Shown: piece by piece, positions 44,686 through 54,811 of the stretch
Position numbering within the stretch: the stretch's first letter is position 1
How the letters are laid out: every line of letters begins with the position of its first letter
Assembly: GCF_030063205.1 (NCBI RefSeq)
Contig: NZ_JASISQ010000004.1
Coordinates: forward strand, 213,707 to 277,706
Direction of reading: 5' to 3'
DNA length: 64,000 nucleotides
Source: Arthrobacter antibioticus
GTDB lineage: Bacteria; Actinomycetota; Actinomycetes; Actinomycetales; Micrococcaceae
Position numbers and translations under genes: made by a program
Notes under the pieces: model-generated
What the model was told of the DNA's origin: nothing
Seen by the model: only the letters and a program-made list of their open reading frames with translations
The model's database searches: none

Positions 44686-46713
44686 CTACTTCCCTGAGAG
44701 CCGTTGCAACGCTGAAAGTGCCACGGCCCTGTCCTTTGTCGCCCAGAACGGTGGCAGGGCTGCCCGCAAGAATCCTCCATAGCTAGCGTTGGCTAGGCGG
44801 GAGTCCAGGACTGCCACAACACCCCTGTCTTCACTTGAACGAATCAAACGCCCCACACCCTGCGCTAAGCGGACAGCCGCATGAGTGGCCGAGATGGCGA
44901 TAAAGCCGTCTCCACCACTTTGGGCCACCGCTCTTGCCCTGGCAGTAACCAGTGGATCATCGGGACGGGGGAAGGGAATCCTGTCTATGACAACGAGTCT
45001 GCAGGAGGCACCCTGAACATCTACTCCCTGCCAAAGCGACATCGTCCCGAAAAGGCAGGTGTCTGATTCCTCGGCAAATTCTCTAATAAGTCCTGACATC
45101 GAGGAATCACCCTGGCAAAGGATCTTTACTTTGAGCTTCTTTCGTAACTTCTCAGCCGCATCTTCTGCCGCGCGTCGCGAGGAGAATAGTGCAAGTGTTC
45201 CGCCGCCTGCAGCAGTGATGAGGGCCTCCAGTTCATCAAGCTGTTCGCCAGACATTCCAAATCCTGGTTTTTGCAGGTGAGCTGCAACATACAACATGCC
45301 CTGTTTCTGGTAGTCAAACGGAGAGCCAACGTCTGCACCAGTCCAGCTGGGGGCGCTGGGACCCAGAAGCCCCAGACCTCCAGCGGTGGCCTGAAATGAT
45401 TCACCTATCGCCAGGGTGGCGGAGGTCAGCACCACTGTTCTATCTGCGAATAGGCCCTCACGTAGCTTCATGGCAACGCTCAACGGTGCAATATTGATGA
45501 CTGCTGGCTCGCCTGCGTCCGCTTTTTGGTAGCCCTTTCCGGGTACGAACGTGCCAGGGCGGGAGGTCCACACCACTTCTCGAGCCTCATTGGCCGAAAG
45601 CAGGCGTTCACACAGGTCAAAGATCAAGTTCAACCGTGACCGGGCAATGGAGCGTCCACCGTCCGCTGCCGAATTACCTTCAGGCTTTGAATCCGACAAC
45701 GCCGCTCGTACGGCATCACGCACTTGCTCAATCACTTGGCTTTGCTCATCATTGAGCCCGTTGGGCAGGAGCCCTTCAGCTGCGCCTGCAAAAACCATGT
45801 CCAAAGCCGTTGCGCTGGCATGAAGGGCTTCAACCGAAACGCCGGTGTGCTTGCGGGTGCTCGAGGCCGCGGCCTGCACCATCTGCACAGAGAGTTGACC
45901 GGTCACAGCGCCGGTCACTCGATCGTGGAGTTCATGTGCCTCATCTACCACCACGAGATCGTAATCAGGCAGCACAGCTATACCCTCAAAAGCGCTGATG
46001 GCAAGCATGGCGTGGTTGGTCACTACTATGTCGGCTTCCGCGCCGCGCGTACGAGCCAGTTCAGAAAAGCACTCTGTGGCGAGCGGACACTTCTGCGCGC
46101 CCAAACACTCCATAGAGGTGACCGAGACCTGCCGCCAAGCCCTGTCAGTCACACCCGGAACAAGTTCATCCCGGTCTCCCGTTTCGGTGTCCTCTGCCCA
46201 TTCACGCAACCTCACCACTTCTTTGCCCAGTTGCGAGGTGGGCCCCGAGCTCGCCCCTGGAAGGTGAGCAACACTGGTGTCCTCACCCAGGCTGAACAGC
46301 GCCCCTTCACCTGTGTCTTCAGTGGGGAATCCGCCGCCTAGTTTATGTTTGCAGACATAATTACTGCGCCCCTTTACCAGAGCCACATCCACGGGCCTCG
46401 GCAACGCCGGGGCCAAGGCAGCCAAGAGCCGTGGTACATCGCGGCCCACAATCTGAGACTGTAAGGCCAGCGTTGCCGTGGCCACAACTGCCGGCTTGTC
46501 ACTGCTGAAGGCATTGACGATGAGCGGTATTAGATAGGCGAGAGACTTACCCGTGCCAGTGCCCGCCTGCACCAACAAGTGATCACCGCTTTCAATGGCG
46601 CTAACCACCCTCCGGACCATTTCGTGCTGCCCGTCGCGGCGTTGACCACCCATGGATTCAACTGCTCTGTCCAATAGTTCCAGGGCCTGCTGTGACAATT
46701 TGCTTTCAGGCAT
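44686..46713 (-). CDS. ATP-dependent DNA helicase, DinG/Rad3 family
   Basis: XPD-like superfamily 2 helicase, 675 residues. Walker A QAGTGTGKSLAYLIP, DEAH box VVVDEAHELHD, and iron-sulfur cluster cysteines (ECLGAQKCPLATECFSE region). C-terminal motifs GTMSLWQGVDVQG and QGVGRLIRS. Unwinds DNA at damaged or structured sites. ATG 46713 overlaps the hflX stop by 8 nt; 46731 is an alternative. It converges on lexA across a gene-free stretch; no LexA box is seen directly upstream because it follows hflX. Confidence 0.92.
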   Translation of the reverse strand: MPESKLSQQALELLDRAVESMGGQRRDGQHEMVRRVVSAIESGDHLLVQAGTGTGKSLAYLIPLIVNAFSSDKPAVVATATLALQSQIVGRDVPRLLAALAPALPRPVDVALVKGRSNYVCKHKLGGGFPTEDTGEGALFSLGEDTSVAHLPGASSGPTSQLGKEVVRLREWAEDTETGDRDELVPGVTDRAWRQVSVTSMECLGAQKCPLATECFSELARTRGAEADIVVTNHAMLAISAFEGIAVLPDYDLVVVDEAHELHDRVTGAVTGQLSVQMVQAAASSTRKHTGVSVEALHASATALDMVFAGAAEGLLPNGLNDEQSQVIEQVRDAVRAALSDSKPEGNSAADGGRSIARSRLNLIFDLCERLLSANEAREVVWTSRPGTFVPGKGYQKADAGEPAVINIAPLSVAMKLREGLFADRTVVLTSATLAIGESFQATAGGLGLLGPSAPSWTGADVGSPFDYQKQGMLYVAAHLQKPGFGMSGEQLDELEALITAAGGGTLALFSSRRAAEDAAEKLRKKLKVKILCQGDSSMSGLIREFAEESDTCLFGTMSLWQGVDVQGASCRLVVIDRIPFPRPDDPLVTARARAVAQSGGDGFIAISATHAAVRLAQGVGRLIRSSEDRGVVAVLDSRLANASYGGFLRAALPPFWATKDRAVALSALQRLSGK

Positions 46714-48364
46714 GCTGGACAAAAGGTTCAACCTCGGCAGCCAAGTCTTCGCGAACCCTCACGTTGGCCAGCGTGCCGAGCTCACCATGTTCTAAACTGA
46801 TGATTTCAGCATCACTGCGATGGAGCTTGTTCAGAACATCCCCGCGTTCATAGGGGATCAACAATGTCAGCGTCACGCTTGGGTGCGGAATCGCTTCGCT
46901 AATAGCCTCAAGTAATTCCTCAATGCCCTGGCCGGTCCGCGCGGAGATCACTACTGTCCGCGGCTCATGCTGGCGCAGTCGTTCAACAACAAACGGATCA
47001 GCAATATCAGCCTTGTTCAGGATGATAATTTCAGGGATTTGCAGTGCCCCAACCTCAGCGAAGACTGCCCGAACTGCTGAGATTTGCCCCTCAGGGTCAG
47101 GGTGAGAAGCATCCACAATATGGAGTATCAGATCTGCGTCCGCTACTTCTTCAAGTGTGGATCTAAATGCTTCAACCAATTGGGTTGGTAGCGATCGGAC
47201 AAATCCAACGGTGTCAACCAACGTGTAACCCAAACCATCTGAGGTCTCGGTTTTACGCACAGTGGGGTCCAGCGTGGCGAACAACGCGTTCTCCACCAAC
47301 ACCCCGGCATTGGTCAGCCGGTTCAGCAGAGATGACTTACCCGCGTTGGTGTACCCGGCAATCGCAACCGACGGGACACTGTTGCGCTTACGATTGGCTC
47401 GTTTGGTCTCCCGTGCTGGACGCATTGCCGCGATCTCACGACGCAGTTTGGCCATCCTCGTACGGATTTTGCGTCGGTCCAGTTCCATCTTGGTCTCACC
47501 GGGGCCACGGGATCCAATTCCACCGCCTGCAGCACCCACCCGGCCGCCGGCCTGGCGGGACATCGACTCACCCCAACCGCGGAGTCGTGGCAGCAGGTAT
47601 TCCATTTGTGCCAGCTCCACTTGCGCCCGCCCTTCGCGGGACTGCGCGTGTTGGGCAAAAATATCCAGGATCAGCGCCGTCCGGTCAATGACCTTAACCT
47701 TGACGACTTCCTCCAAGGTGCGTCGCTGAGACGGTGCCAAGTCACCGTCAATGATGACTGTGTCAGCTCCCGTTGCGTAAACAATCTCCTTGAGCTCCTG
47801 CGCCTTTCCCTGGCCCAGGAATGTTGCGGGGTCCGGCTTGGCACGGCGCTGAACAAGCCCATCGAGGACTTCTGAGCCGGCCGTTTCAGCAAGTGCAGCC
47901 AGTTCCCGCAGAGAGTTTTCGGCATCTGCCATGGTCCCTTGGGACCATAGTCCTGCCAGCACGACCCGTTCTAGCCGGAGTTGGCGGTATTCAACTTCGG
48001 AGACATCTTCTAGTTCCGTGGACAAACTTGCCCGGCGGCGCAACGCATTGCGTTCGGCTAGTTCGGACTGGTCGCCGTCAAAATTACTGTGCTGGAAATC
48101 CAGCGACGATACGGCTTGTGCCCGCTTTGATAAGGGGCGGGCAGAAGGGGAACCCTCGTAGGGGTCTTGAGCCTCAGACTCTTCGTCGGCACGCACAGCA
48201 CGGCCAGCGGCCGCATCCTTTGCGAGGATCCGGTCAATGACGGCCTCGATCTCGGTCACGGACAAGTCCTTATCGGGCTGATCGGAGCCCGCCGTTGACG
48301 CACTCCTGTCAGACTCGGGCAGTTTGCTGTCTTCGAAACCATTGTGTGCAGATGAGTTGGACAT
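46706..48364 (-). CDS. hflX: Ribosome-associated GTPase HflX
   Basis: 552 residues. HflX N-terminal domain at about 130-280 (LAALAETAGSEVLDGLVQRRAKPDPATFLGQGKAQELK), glycine-rich linker GRVGAAGGGIGSRGPGETKMELDRRKIRTRM, then the G domain (GYTNAGKSSLLNRL, DTVGFVRSLP, NKAD). It splits or rescues stalled ribosomes. The first ~100 residues are an acidic extension common in Actinobacteria. AAGGAG ribosome site. Confidence 0.96.
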   Translation of the reverse strand: MSNSSAHNGFEDSKLPESDRSASTAGSDQPDKDLSVTEIEAVIDRILAKDAAAGRAVRADEESEAQDPYEGSPSARPLSKRAQAVSSLDFQHSNFDGDQSELAERNALRRRASLSTELEDVSEVEYRQLRLERVVLAGLWSQGTMADAENSLRELAALAETAGSEVLDGLVQRRAKPDPATFLGQGKAQELKEIVYATGADTVIIDGDLAPSQRRTLEEVVKVKVIDRTALILDIFAQHAQSREGRAQVELAQMEYLLPRLRGWGESMSRQAGGRVGAAGGGIGSRGPGETKMELDRRKIRTRMAKLRREIAAMRPARETKRANRKRNSVPSVAIAGYTNAGKSSLLNRLTNAGVLVENALFATLDPTVRKTETSDGLGYTLVDTVGFVRSLPTQLVEAFRSTLEEVADADLILHIVDASHPDPEGQISAVRAVFAEVGALQIPEIIILNKADIADPFVVERLRQHEPRTVVISARTGQGIEELLEAISEAIPHPSVTLTLLIPYERGDVLNKLHRSDAEIISLEHGELGTLANVRVREDLAAEVEPFVQHA

Positions 48365-48519
48365 GTTCTCCTTATAGGGGCTTATCTACGATCTTAGTCC
48401 GGTCCGCCCACACTCACACCTTGAGGATATTTTTTGTGTGGATAACGTGCCGTGCTCCCGGTGCGCTTAGGTGGGCCTAGATACACAATCTGCGTTTTTC
48501 GCACTAATCTGGCATCACT

Positions 48520-49158
48520 ATGGGTACTCAGGGTGCAGAGCACTATTTCAGTTCACAACCGTCAACTCCGATGAAGCGCCGTCCACTGAGCGTGGTTTTG
48601 GTTGGTGAGGTACGTGCGCTTCAGACGGCAGGGGGCATCTTTAGTCCTGACGGTGTCGATAAGGGCACTACTATCCTGCTCTCAGAAGCGCCGCCGCCGT
48701 CGTCGGCAGGGAATCTCCTGGATATAGGCTGTGGTTGGGGGCCCATTGCTCTCAGTTTGGCACTGCGCTCCCCCGAAGCAACGGTGTATGCCGTGGACGT
48801 TAACGAACGCTCCATTGAGCTGACCACGGATAACGCCAAAGCGCTGGGGCTTGAGAATGTTCGTGCATCAACACCTGACGCCGTTGATCCGCATATCCGT
48901 TTCAACACCATCTGGTCTAATCCACCGATCCGAGTAGGCAAGTCGGAGCTGCATTCAATCCTGTTGATGTGGCTGCCCCGCCTTGCCCACAATGGCAACG
49001 CCTATTTGGTGGTTCAAAAGAACCTCGGTTCAGATTCTCTCCAGCGCTGGTTGATAGCAGAGCTTGCCGAACGCTTCCCCGAGGCCGGGCTCAAAGTTTC
49101 CCGCGACTCCACCAATAAGGCCTTCAGGATTCTGAAGGTCACGCGGAGCAAACCTTAG
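48520..49158 (+). CDS. RsmC-like class I SAM methyltransferase
   Basis: 212 residues. EHYFSSQPSTPMKRRPLSVVLVGEVRALQTAGGIFSPDGVDKGTTILL leads into SAM motif I LLDIGCGWGPIALSLA, the acidic AVDVNERS, and the N6-amino motif WSNPPIR. This matches the RsmC/RlmG MTS domain (guanine-N2 methylation of rRNA), in the short actinobacterial form. Target not certain. TAATCT lies 9 nt before the ATG, so the leader is very short. Confidence 0.9.
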   Translation: MGTQGAEHYFSSQPSTPMKRRPLSVVLVGEVRALQTAGGIFSPDGVDKGTTILLSEAPPPSSAGNLLDIGCGWGPIALSLALRSPEATVYAVDVNERSIELTTDNAKALGLENVRASTPDAVDPHIRFNTIWSNPPIRVGKSELHSILLMWLPRLAHNGNAYLVVQKNLGSDSLQRWLIAELAERFPEAGLKVSRDSTNKAFRILKVTRSKP

Positions 49159-49202
49159 GTGCCGTGGGCTCCGGCCGGAGTCGCTGTTCACTACGGGCAG
49201 TT

Positions 49203-50135
49203 TTAGCCCAACTCATCTAAAAGCACACCTTCAGCAACGATCACGGCCGGACCGCTGAGTTCAACATGCTCACGCCCGTCTGGATTCGTGAAGAACCGCA
49301 CTCCCACCACACCGCCGGGAACCGCCACGGCCCAATCGTCCGGGGCCTCGTCACCAGCCCAGAAACGCAGTGCGGCAGCGGCCGCACAGGCCCCGGTTCC
49401 GCAGGAGAGCGTCTCCCCCACACCGCGTTCATGGACGCGCATGCTAATGTGTCCGATCCCGCCAACCACCAAGGGCTCCGCAGGCACAGCAAACTCAACG
49501 TTGCTTCCATGCGGTGGAACTGGGTTTATTGCCGGTGCTGCGGTGAGCTTTGTGCCGGCCAGTTCGCTCAGATCGGCAAGTGCCACGACCGTGTGAGGGT
49601 TGCCCATGCTGATCGACAGGGCAGGGCGCTCCACTGGCAGTCCGGCGGCGTCAACCAGCGAATCCATGCCACGTTCCGCGGCAAGCACAGGGTGGATAAA
49701 ATCCCAGGGGCCCATGTCCACCCGGTATCCACCGTCGGTGCGTGTCACACTTTTGATACCTGCACGGGTGCCAATGTTTAGCGTTGCGCCACTTGCCAGC
49801 GTGACAAGTCCTTCGGTCACAAGGAAGTGTACGAATACCCTGACCCCGTTGCCACACATTTCGGAGGCTGAGCCATCTGCGTTGCTATAGTCCATGAACC
49901 ATTCGGCGTCGGGCTGCTCAGTCAGCAGGGCCACACCTTCAAGAAGGTACCGCGAGCGGACGGCACGGATCAGCCCGTCCCCGCCAATGCCGCGGTTTCG
50001 ATCACACAGCAGGACGATCTGCTCCGGAGTGAGGCTGCGCACGCCGTCGGGATCGGCAACCAGGACAAAGTCGTTACCGGTGCCGTGGCCTTTGGCAAAG
50101 CGCGTGCCTGTTAATTGTGTCGGGGACTCAGTCAT
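49203..50135 (-). CDS. dapF: Diaminopimelate epimerase
   Basis: Cofactor-free epimerase converting LL- to meso-diaminopimelate for lysine and peptidoglycan. 310 residues with two catalytic cysteines: ADGSASEMCGNGVRVF and ETLSCGTGACAAAAAL. TAGGCT (50142-50147) is 6 nt from the ATG with no ribosome site: leaderless. A perfect 12-bp palindrome CTCCGGCCGGAG lies in the 44 bp between it and the convergent methyltransferase. Confidence 0.96.
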   Translation of the reverse strand: MTESPTQLTGTRFAKGHGTGNDFVLVADPDGVRSLTPEQIVLLCDRNRGIGGDGLIRAVRSRYLLEGVALLTEQPDAEWFMDYSNADGSASEMCGNGVRVFVHFLVTEGLVTLASGATLNIGTRAGIKSVTRTDGGYRVDMGPWDFIHPVLAAERGMDSLVDAAGLPVERPALSISMGNPHTVVALADLSELAGTKLTAAPAINPVPPHGSNVEFAVPAEPLVVGGIGHISMRVHERGVGETLSCGTGACAAAAALRFWAGDEAPDDWAVAVPGGVVGVRFFTNPDGREHVELSGPAVIVAEGVLLDELG

Positions 50136-50192
50136 GCATTAAGCCTAGGGCACGCAGACCAAGGCGTTGAATGCGCGACGTCGGAACGCCGA

Positions 50193-51125
50193 TTATGTGC
50201 TCTGGTCAGCTTGCCTAGCACTCACCAGGGCGGCTGCCGCTGACGCCAAGTCCGGCTGGGACCAGTCAAGCCACTGCACCCTTGGATCTGCACGGAACCA
50301 GGTGAGTTGACGGCGGGCAAACTGCCGTGTGGCAACAATGGTTTCCTGGGCTGCCTGGGCAGGTGTGGACTCACCATCAATAACACGTAGGAACTGCTGA
50401 TATCCCAAGGCCTTCTGTGCTGTCCGGCCGTCCCTAAGTCCTTCAGGAATCAGAGCTTGAACTTCGTCTTGCAGACCTGAGCGGACCATGGAGTGGACGC
50501 GGGACGCCAACCGATCATGAAGTTCCGCGCGGTCACCGTTAAGACCAATTTGGATGGTGGGATTGGCATACTCGCGGGTGGGCATAAACGAGCTAAAGGG
50601 TCGCGCCGTTAGTTCGAACACCTCAAGTGCCCGGATCACTCGTTTGGCATCGTTTATCCTTTCCGCTGATATGGGATCCACACTCTTGAGCCGGGCAGCC
50701 AGGACGGCAAGCCCCGCACTTTCCAACTCGCTCTCGAGTGTTGCACGAATCGCCGGATCGGTACCTGGGAACTCAAGTACGTCAAGGCCTGCCCTGACGT
50801 ACAGTCCCGAGCCGCCCACCAGGATGGGCAATTTTCCTCGCGAGCAGATATCGGCAATAGCGCTTCTGACCAACTGCTGATAGAGCGCCACCGTGGTGTC
50901 TTCACGAACAGAAAGAAAGTCCATCAGATGATGTGGGATGCCACGGCGTTCAATCTCTGCCAACTTGGCTGTGCCAATGTCCATACCGCGGTAAAACTGC
51001 ATCGAGTCAGCGTTGATGGCCTCACCGTCAAAGCGCTCAGCCAGCTGCAGGGCAAGCTCTGATTTTCCAGAACCAGTGGGCCCAACAACTGCTACAACAG
51101 CCAATTCATTCGCCGAACCTGCCAT
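50193..51125 (-). CDS. miaA: tRNA dimethylallyltransferase
   Basis: Adds dimethylallyl to A37 of tRNAs reading UNN codons; the product is the substrate of MiaB, encoded just upstream. 310 residues with P-loop [33 protein letters not shown] and [14 protein letters not shown] 51125 has AGGA 5 nt upstream; GTG 51140, which overlaps the miaB stop (GTGA), is an alternative. Confidence 0.96.
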   Translation of the reverse strand: MAGSANELAVVAVVGPTGSGKSELALQLAERFDGEAINADSMQFYRGMDIGTAKLAEIERRGIPHHLMDFLSVREDTTVALYQQLVRSAIADICSRGKLPILVGGSGLYVRAGLDVLEFPGTDPAIRATLESELESAGLAVLAARLKSVDPISAERINDAKRVIRALEVFELTARPFSSFMPTREYANPTIQIGLNGDRAELHDRLASRVHSMVRSGLQDEVQALIPEGLRDGRTAQKALGYQQFLRVIDGESTPAQAAQETIVATRQFARRQLTWFRADPRVQWLDWSQPDLASAAAALVSARQADQST

Positions 51126-51136
51126 GACTTTCCTAT

Positions 51137-52735
51137 TCACGCAGTGCGCAGCGGCAGGGACGGCATACCCAAACTGACCTTGGGACGCGTCCCATCAGAG
51201 CCTGTCGCTGAGGGTACCCCGCAGGAATCCGCTTGCGCAAGATCCCAGGCGTCACCGGCTCGGGAGCGGCGCAATCCGTAGGCAGTTGCATTCGCTGGGT
51301 CAGCTACCAGGTGGAACGCAGCGGCAGATGTGATCGTGACGGTGACAAGATCACCGGGGCGCGGAGTTTCTCCACCGTCGGGGACACTGAAATGCACCAG
51401 CCGTTGATCGTGGGTTCGGCCGGAGAGTCTATTTGTCTGTGCGGCCTTGCGCCCTGATCCTGCAGTGACCATAACCTCAACTTCGCGGCCCACCTGCTTG
51501 GCGTTTTCCTCCATGGAAATTCTGTCCTGCAGGGCTGTAAGGCGCAAGAATCGTTCCTGCACTACTTCTTTGGGCAGTTGGTCGGGTAAATCCGCGGCCG
51601 GCGTCCCAGGACGTTTGGAGTACTGGTAGGTGAAGGCAGTAGCAAAACGTGCCTTTTCAACAACGTCAAGAGTGGCCTGAAAATCTTCTTCACTTTCGCC
51701 AGGAAATCCCACGATGATGTCAGTTGAGATAGCGGCATGTGGTATTTGCTCACGAACTTTGTCAAGTATTCCCAAGAATTTACTTGACCGGTAGGACCGA
51801 CGCATGTCCTTGAGCACCTTATCCGAGCCCGATTGCAGTGGCATGTGTAGCTGGGGCATGACGTTGGGTGTCTCTGCCATGGCGGCAATGACATCGTCAG
51901 TAAAAGCTGCGGGGTGTGGGCTTGTGAAGCGGACGCGTTCAAGGCCCTTGATCCCGCCGCAGGCCCGCAACAATTTACCAAAAGCAAGCCGGTCACCAAA
52001 CTCGACACCATAGGAGTTCACGTTCTGACCCAACAGCGTCACCTCGATGGCGCCGTCGTCCACCAAAGCCTGGATTTCGGCAAGGATTTCGCCGGGACGC
52101 CTGTCCCTTTCTTTACCTCGCAGTGAGGGCACAATGCAGAACGTACACGTGTTGTTGCAGCCCACTGAGATACTGACCCATCCTGAGTACACAGCGTCGC
52201 GGCGGGTGGGAAGTGTCGATGGGAACACTTCCAATGACTCGAGAATCTCCATTTGCGCGTCGGCGTTGTGCCTGGCACGCTCCAGCAGCACAGGCAGTGC
52301 ACCGACGTTGTGAGTTCCAAAGACAACGTCAACCCATGGTGCACGCTTTTGGATCGTGTCGCGGTCCTTTTGCGCCAAGCAACCACCAACGGCGATCTGC
52401 ATACCGGGGTTGAGTTCCTTGATGTGGGCCAGCATGCCCAGGTTGCCATAGAGCTTGTTGTCCGCATTCTCACGCACAGCGCACGTGTTAAAGACAACCA
52501 CGTCAGGAACGGCGTCACCGTTGGCATCAAGAACCCGGGCGGGGCCGGCTTCCTCAACGGCCACCATGCCCGCTGTCTCCAGCAATCCAGCCATCCTTTC
52601 GGAGTCATGGACGTTCATCTGGCAACCATAGGTCCGCACTTGGTACGTGCGGGGGTTTGTTTGCAGGATGGCTGTGTTGCTGGTTCTGGTTGGGCTTGCG
52701 GACGAATCAACGCTGTCTTGGATCAGGCTCACCAC
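51137..52735 (-). CDS. miaB: tRNA-2-methylthio-N6-dimethylallyladenosine synthase
   Basis: Radical SAM methylthiotransferase, 532 residues. N-terminal UPF0004 domain with [19 protein letters not shown] and VGGCLAQKD (cluster cysteines), radical SAM motif [12 protein letters not shown], and C-terminal TRAM domain. The last ~50 residues are a non-conserved extension. Start is GTG 52735 or the adjacent GTG 52732. Operon with miaA and probably dapF. Confidence 0.96.
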   Translation of the reverse strand: MVSLIQDSVDSSASPTRTSNTAILQTNPRTYQVRTYGCQMNVHDSERMAGLLETAGMVAVEEAGPARVLDANGDAVPDVVVFNTCAVRENADNKLYGNLGMLAHIKELNPGMQIAVGGCLAQKDRDTIQKRAPWVDVVFGTHNVGALPVLLERARHNADAQMEILESLEVFPSTLPTRRDAVYSGWVSISVGCNNTCTFCIVPSLRGKERDRRPGEILAEIQALVDDGAIEVTLLGQNVNSYGVEFGDRLAFGKLLRACGGIKGLERVRFTSPHPAAFTDDVIAAMAETPNVMPQLHMPLQSGSDKVLKDMRRSYRSSKFLGILDKVREQIPHAAISTDIIVGFPGESEEDFQATLDVVEKARFATAFTYQYSKRPGTPAADLPDQLPKEVVQERFLRLTALQDRISMEENAKQVGREVEVMVTAGSGRKAAQTNRLSGRTHDQRLVHFSVPDGGETPRPGDLVTVTITSAAAFHLVADPANATAYGLRRSRAGDAWDLAQADSCGVPSATGSDGTRPKVSLGMPSLPLRTA

Positions 52736-52816
52736 CCAAGCTTAAGACCTTCGGGGACGTATCCGCTAAACCGGGAGCGTATTGGAGCTACCCAGTGCGC
52801 TTGAGCCAGCGCCTGG

Positions 52817-52872
52817 GCGTGTCTAACAGGGCGTGTCTAACAGGGCGTGTCTAACAGGGCGTGTCTAACAGG
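52817..52872. repeat. 14-bp tandem repeat x4
   Basis: GCGTGTCTAACAGG starts at 52817, 52831, 52845 and 52859, identical copies. Located between the miaB start and the stop of the next gene (52890), so it occupies the miaB upstream region. Confidence 0.95.
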
Positions 52873-52889
52873 CCCGCGGCTCCAGTGAG

Positions 52890-54215
52890 TCAGTACCAGC
52901 CCACGGACTGCGAATGGCCCCAAGCACCACAGGGTGAACCATAGCGGTTTTTGATGTAGCCCAAGCCCCAGTTGACCTGGGTGCGGTAGTTCGTCAGCCA
53001 GTCGGCACCTGCTGTGCCGTATTTCCCCGGTGGCAAAGCTTGGGCGATGCCATAAGCCCCGCTATATGGGTTGGTTGCATTGGTTCGCCAATTGGATTCG
53101 CGTTCCCACAATTGGGCTAAGCACTGGAACTGGTCCTGCGCCCACCCATATCCACCCAGCTGGGCAGCAGCATACGCTTGCGCACCGGCAGGGTTGTTAA
53201 CTGCCCCGCCAGGGATGTTCGGAAGCAGCACCTCAACCGGGATGAAGCCGCCGTTTGGATTTGGATCGGCGGGCGGTGGTGGTGCAACCGGGCCGGGGTT
53301 GGGTACCGGATTTCCTGGAAGTGGATTTGGGGCAGGATTGTGGGGTGCCGGGTTGCGGGGTGGGGGGTGCTGCTTTTGAGTCTCGGCACGGCGGGCGGCT
53401 TCCTCTGCGGCAGCCTGGCGTTTGGCAGCTTGCGCCTGATTGTAGGCTGCCAGAGCCACTTGCCCCTGCCGGAATTCTTGCTCCTTGGCCACGGAGGTGT
53501 TGTTTAGCGAGGCCAATTGCGCCACAAGCGTGCCGCTCTGGGCTTTTTTACTCTCGAGTTGTTCGGTTACTGCTTTCTGTGCAGCAACGGCGGAGTCCCT
53601 AGCGCCTAAAGCCGCGGAGGTGAGTCGTTGTTGTGCCAACTCTGCGCTTTTGCGAGTCTTCTCTAAAGAGGCGGCGGTTGCCAGGGCTGCATTGGCCCGC
53701 GCTTGTTTGATGGCTGCGCGTTCACCTACTTGATGGAGCATGTCGGCACCGTTGAGGCTGTCAGGGGACTCCAAAACTGAGATTGTGGCAAACAAGCCCA
53801 GGCCGGCCCCACCGCTTTTGTAGCTTTGCACTGCAACAGCAACAGCTTCTTTTTTGAACTTAGAGGCTTGTTCGGCTGCACGAGCAGTCTGCGCGTTCAG
53901 TAGAGACACCTCAGCCGTGGCCGCATCGAGCTTGCCTTGGGTGAGAGCAAAATCCGCCCCGGCTTGGACAGCTGCATCGCCCAACTCCCCGGACTTTTGG
54001 TCCAGAGAGTCAAGTATTAAAGATACTTTAGAAACTTCATTGGCTGTTGCTGCGGCGTCGCCTTTCGCCTGCTGTACATCAGCCCAACTGGGGAAGCCCG
54101 CAGGGGGTGCATCCTCAGCCTGGGCTGGGACTGCTGTCATAGTGCCGACGAGAAAAAAACCGACCGCAATGGGGACGGCAAACAATCGATGAAGTTTAGG
54201 CAGGCGGTTACTCAT
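52890..54215 (-). CDS. Secreted coiled-coil protein with C-terminal lytic-transglycosylase-like domain
   Basis: 441 residues: signal peptide (cleavage near AVPAQAED), a long coiled coil (about 45-285), a Pro/Asn-rich linker (290-335, repeats of NPAP/NPxP), then a C-terminal domain (about 350-441, QFQCLAQLWERESNWRTNATNPYSGAYGIAQALPPGKYG) like the aggregation-promoting-factor/SLT-type muralytic domain with its catalytic Glu. Probably acts in cell-wall remodelling outside the cell. TATGCT lies 8 nt upstream of the ATG. Confidence 0.88.
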   Translation of the reverse strand: MSNRLPKLHRLFAVPIAVGFFLVGTMTAVPAQAEDAPPAGFPSWADVQQAKGDAAATANEVSKVSLILDSLDQKSGELGDAAVQAGADFALTQGKLDAATAEVSLLNAQTARAAEQASKFKKEAVAVAVQSYKSGGAGLGLFATISVLESPDSLNGADMLHQVGERAAIKQARANAALATAASLEKTRKSAELAQQRLTSAALGARDSAVAAQKAVTEQLESKKAQSGTLVAQLASLNNTSVAKEQEFRQGQVALAAYNQAQAAKRQAAAEEAARRAETQKQHPPPRNPAPHNPAPNPLPGNPVPNPGPVAPPPPADPNPNGGFIPVEVLLPNIPGGAVNNPAGAQAYAAAQLGGYGWAQDQFQCLAQLWERESNWRTNATNPYSGAYGIAQALPPGKYGTAGADWLTNYRTQVNWGLGYIKNRYGSPCGAWGHSQSVGWY

Positions 54216-54275
54216 ATGTGGTTAGCATAGCCGCTTCCAGGAAGCGGCCGTTGACATTGCATTCTCTGGCCACCG

Positions 54276-54803
54276 TTAGCTCTCCTCCAGGTGCTCGTCA
54301 ATGACTTCGCCGACTAGTTGGAAAGCCAAGGAAGGGTTGTAACCCTTCCTTGCCAACATGGCCACCCAGCGGCGGGTGTACTTATCGCGTTCTTCCCGGT
54401 CGGCCAGTGCCATTGAGCCACGGACTCTACGACGGATAAGTTCTTTGCCCTGGCCCCGCTCTGTGTCATCATCAATCTGCTCCAGCGCCTCCAACGCCAG
54501 TTCAGGGTCAATGCCCTTCTCCGCCAGTTCTCGTTGCAAGGCACCCCGAGCCAACGACTTGTGCATAGATCTGCTGCGTACCCACATCTGGGCAAATTCA
54601 CTGTCGTCGATCAGTTTTACAGCCACAAATCGATCAAGCACGGCTTCGGCCACATCCTCCGGGATATCCCGTTCGGCGAGTTTTTGGCTGAGCTGGAACC
54701 TGCTCTTGGCCGAATGAGTTAATTGGCGCAGAACTATGGCTCTGGCCGCGGATGCCGGGTTGGCACCCGGGTCCAGTTTGCGTTCCGGTCGTGCGTTGCT
54801 CAT
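54276..54803 (-). CDS. recX: Regulatory protein RecX
   Basis: 175 residues, three-helix repeats typical of RecX (RQLTHSAKSRFQLSQKLAERDIPEDVAEAVLDRF, SLARGALQRELAEKGIDPELALEAL). Inhibits RecA filament extension and ATPase. It starts 8 nt after recA ends and shares its transcript, hence its SOS control. Confidence 0.94.
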   Translation of the reverse strand: MSNARPERKLDPGANPASAARAIVLRQLTHSAKSRFQLSQKLAERDIPEDVAEAVLDRFVAVKLIDDSEFAQMWVRSRSMHKSLARGALQRELAEKGIDPELALEALEQIDDDTERGQGKELIRRRVRGSMALADREERDKYTRRWVAMLARKGYNPSLAFQLVGEVIDEHLEES

Positions 54804-54811
54804 GGACGCGC

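Noticed and set aside
49169-49180. Palindrome CTCCGGCCGGAG between the RsmC-like gene and dapF
   Set aside because: No loop and no T tract; too short to call a terminator or operator.
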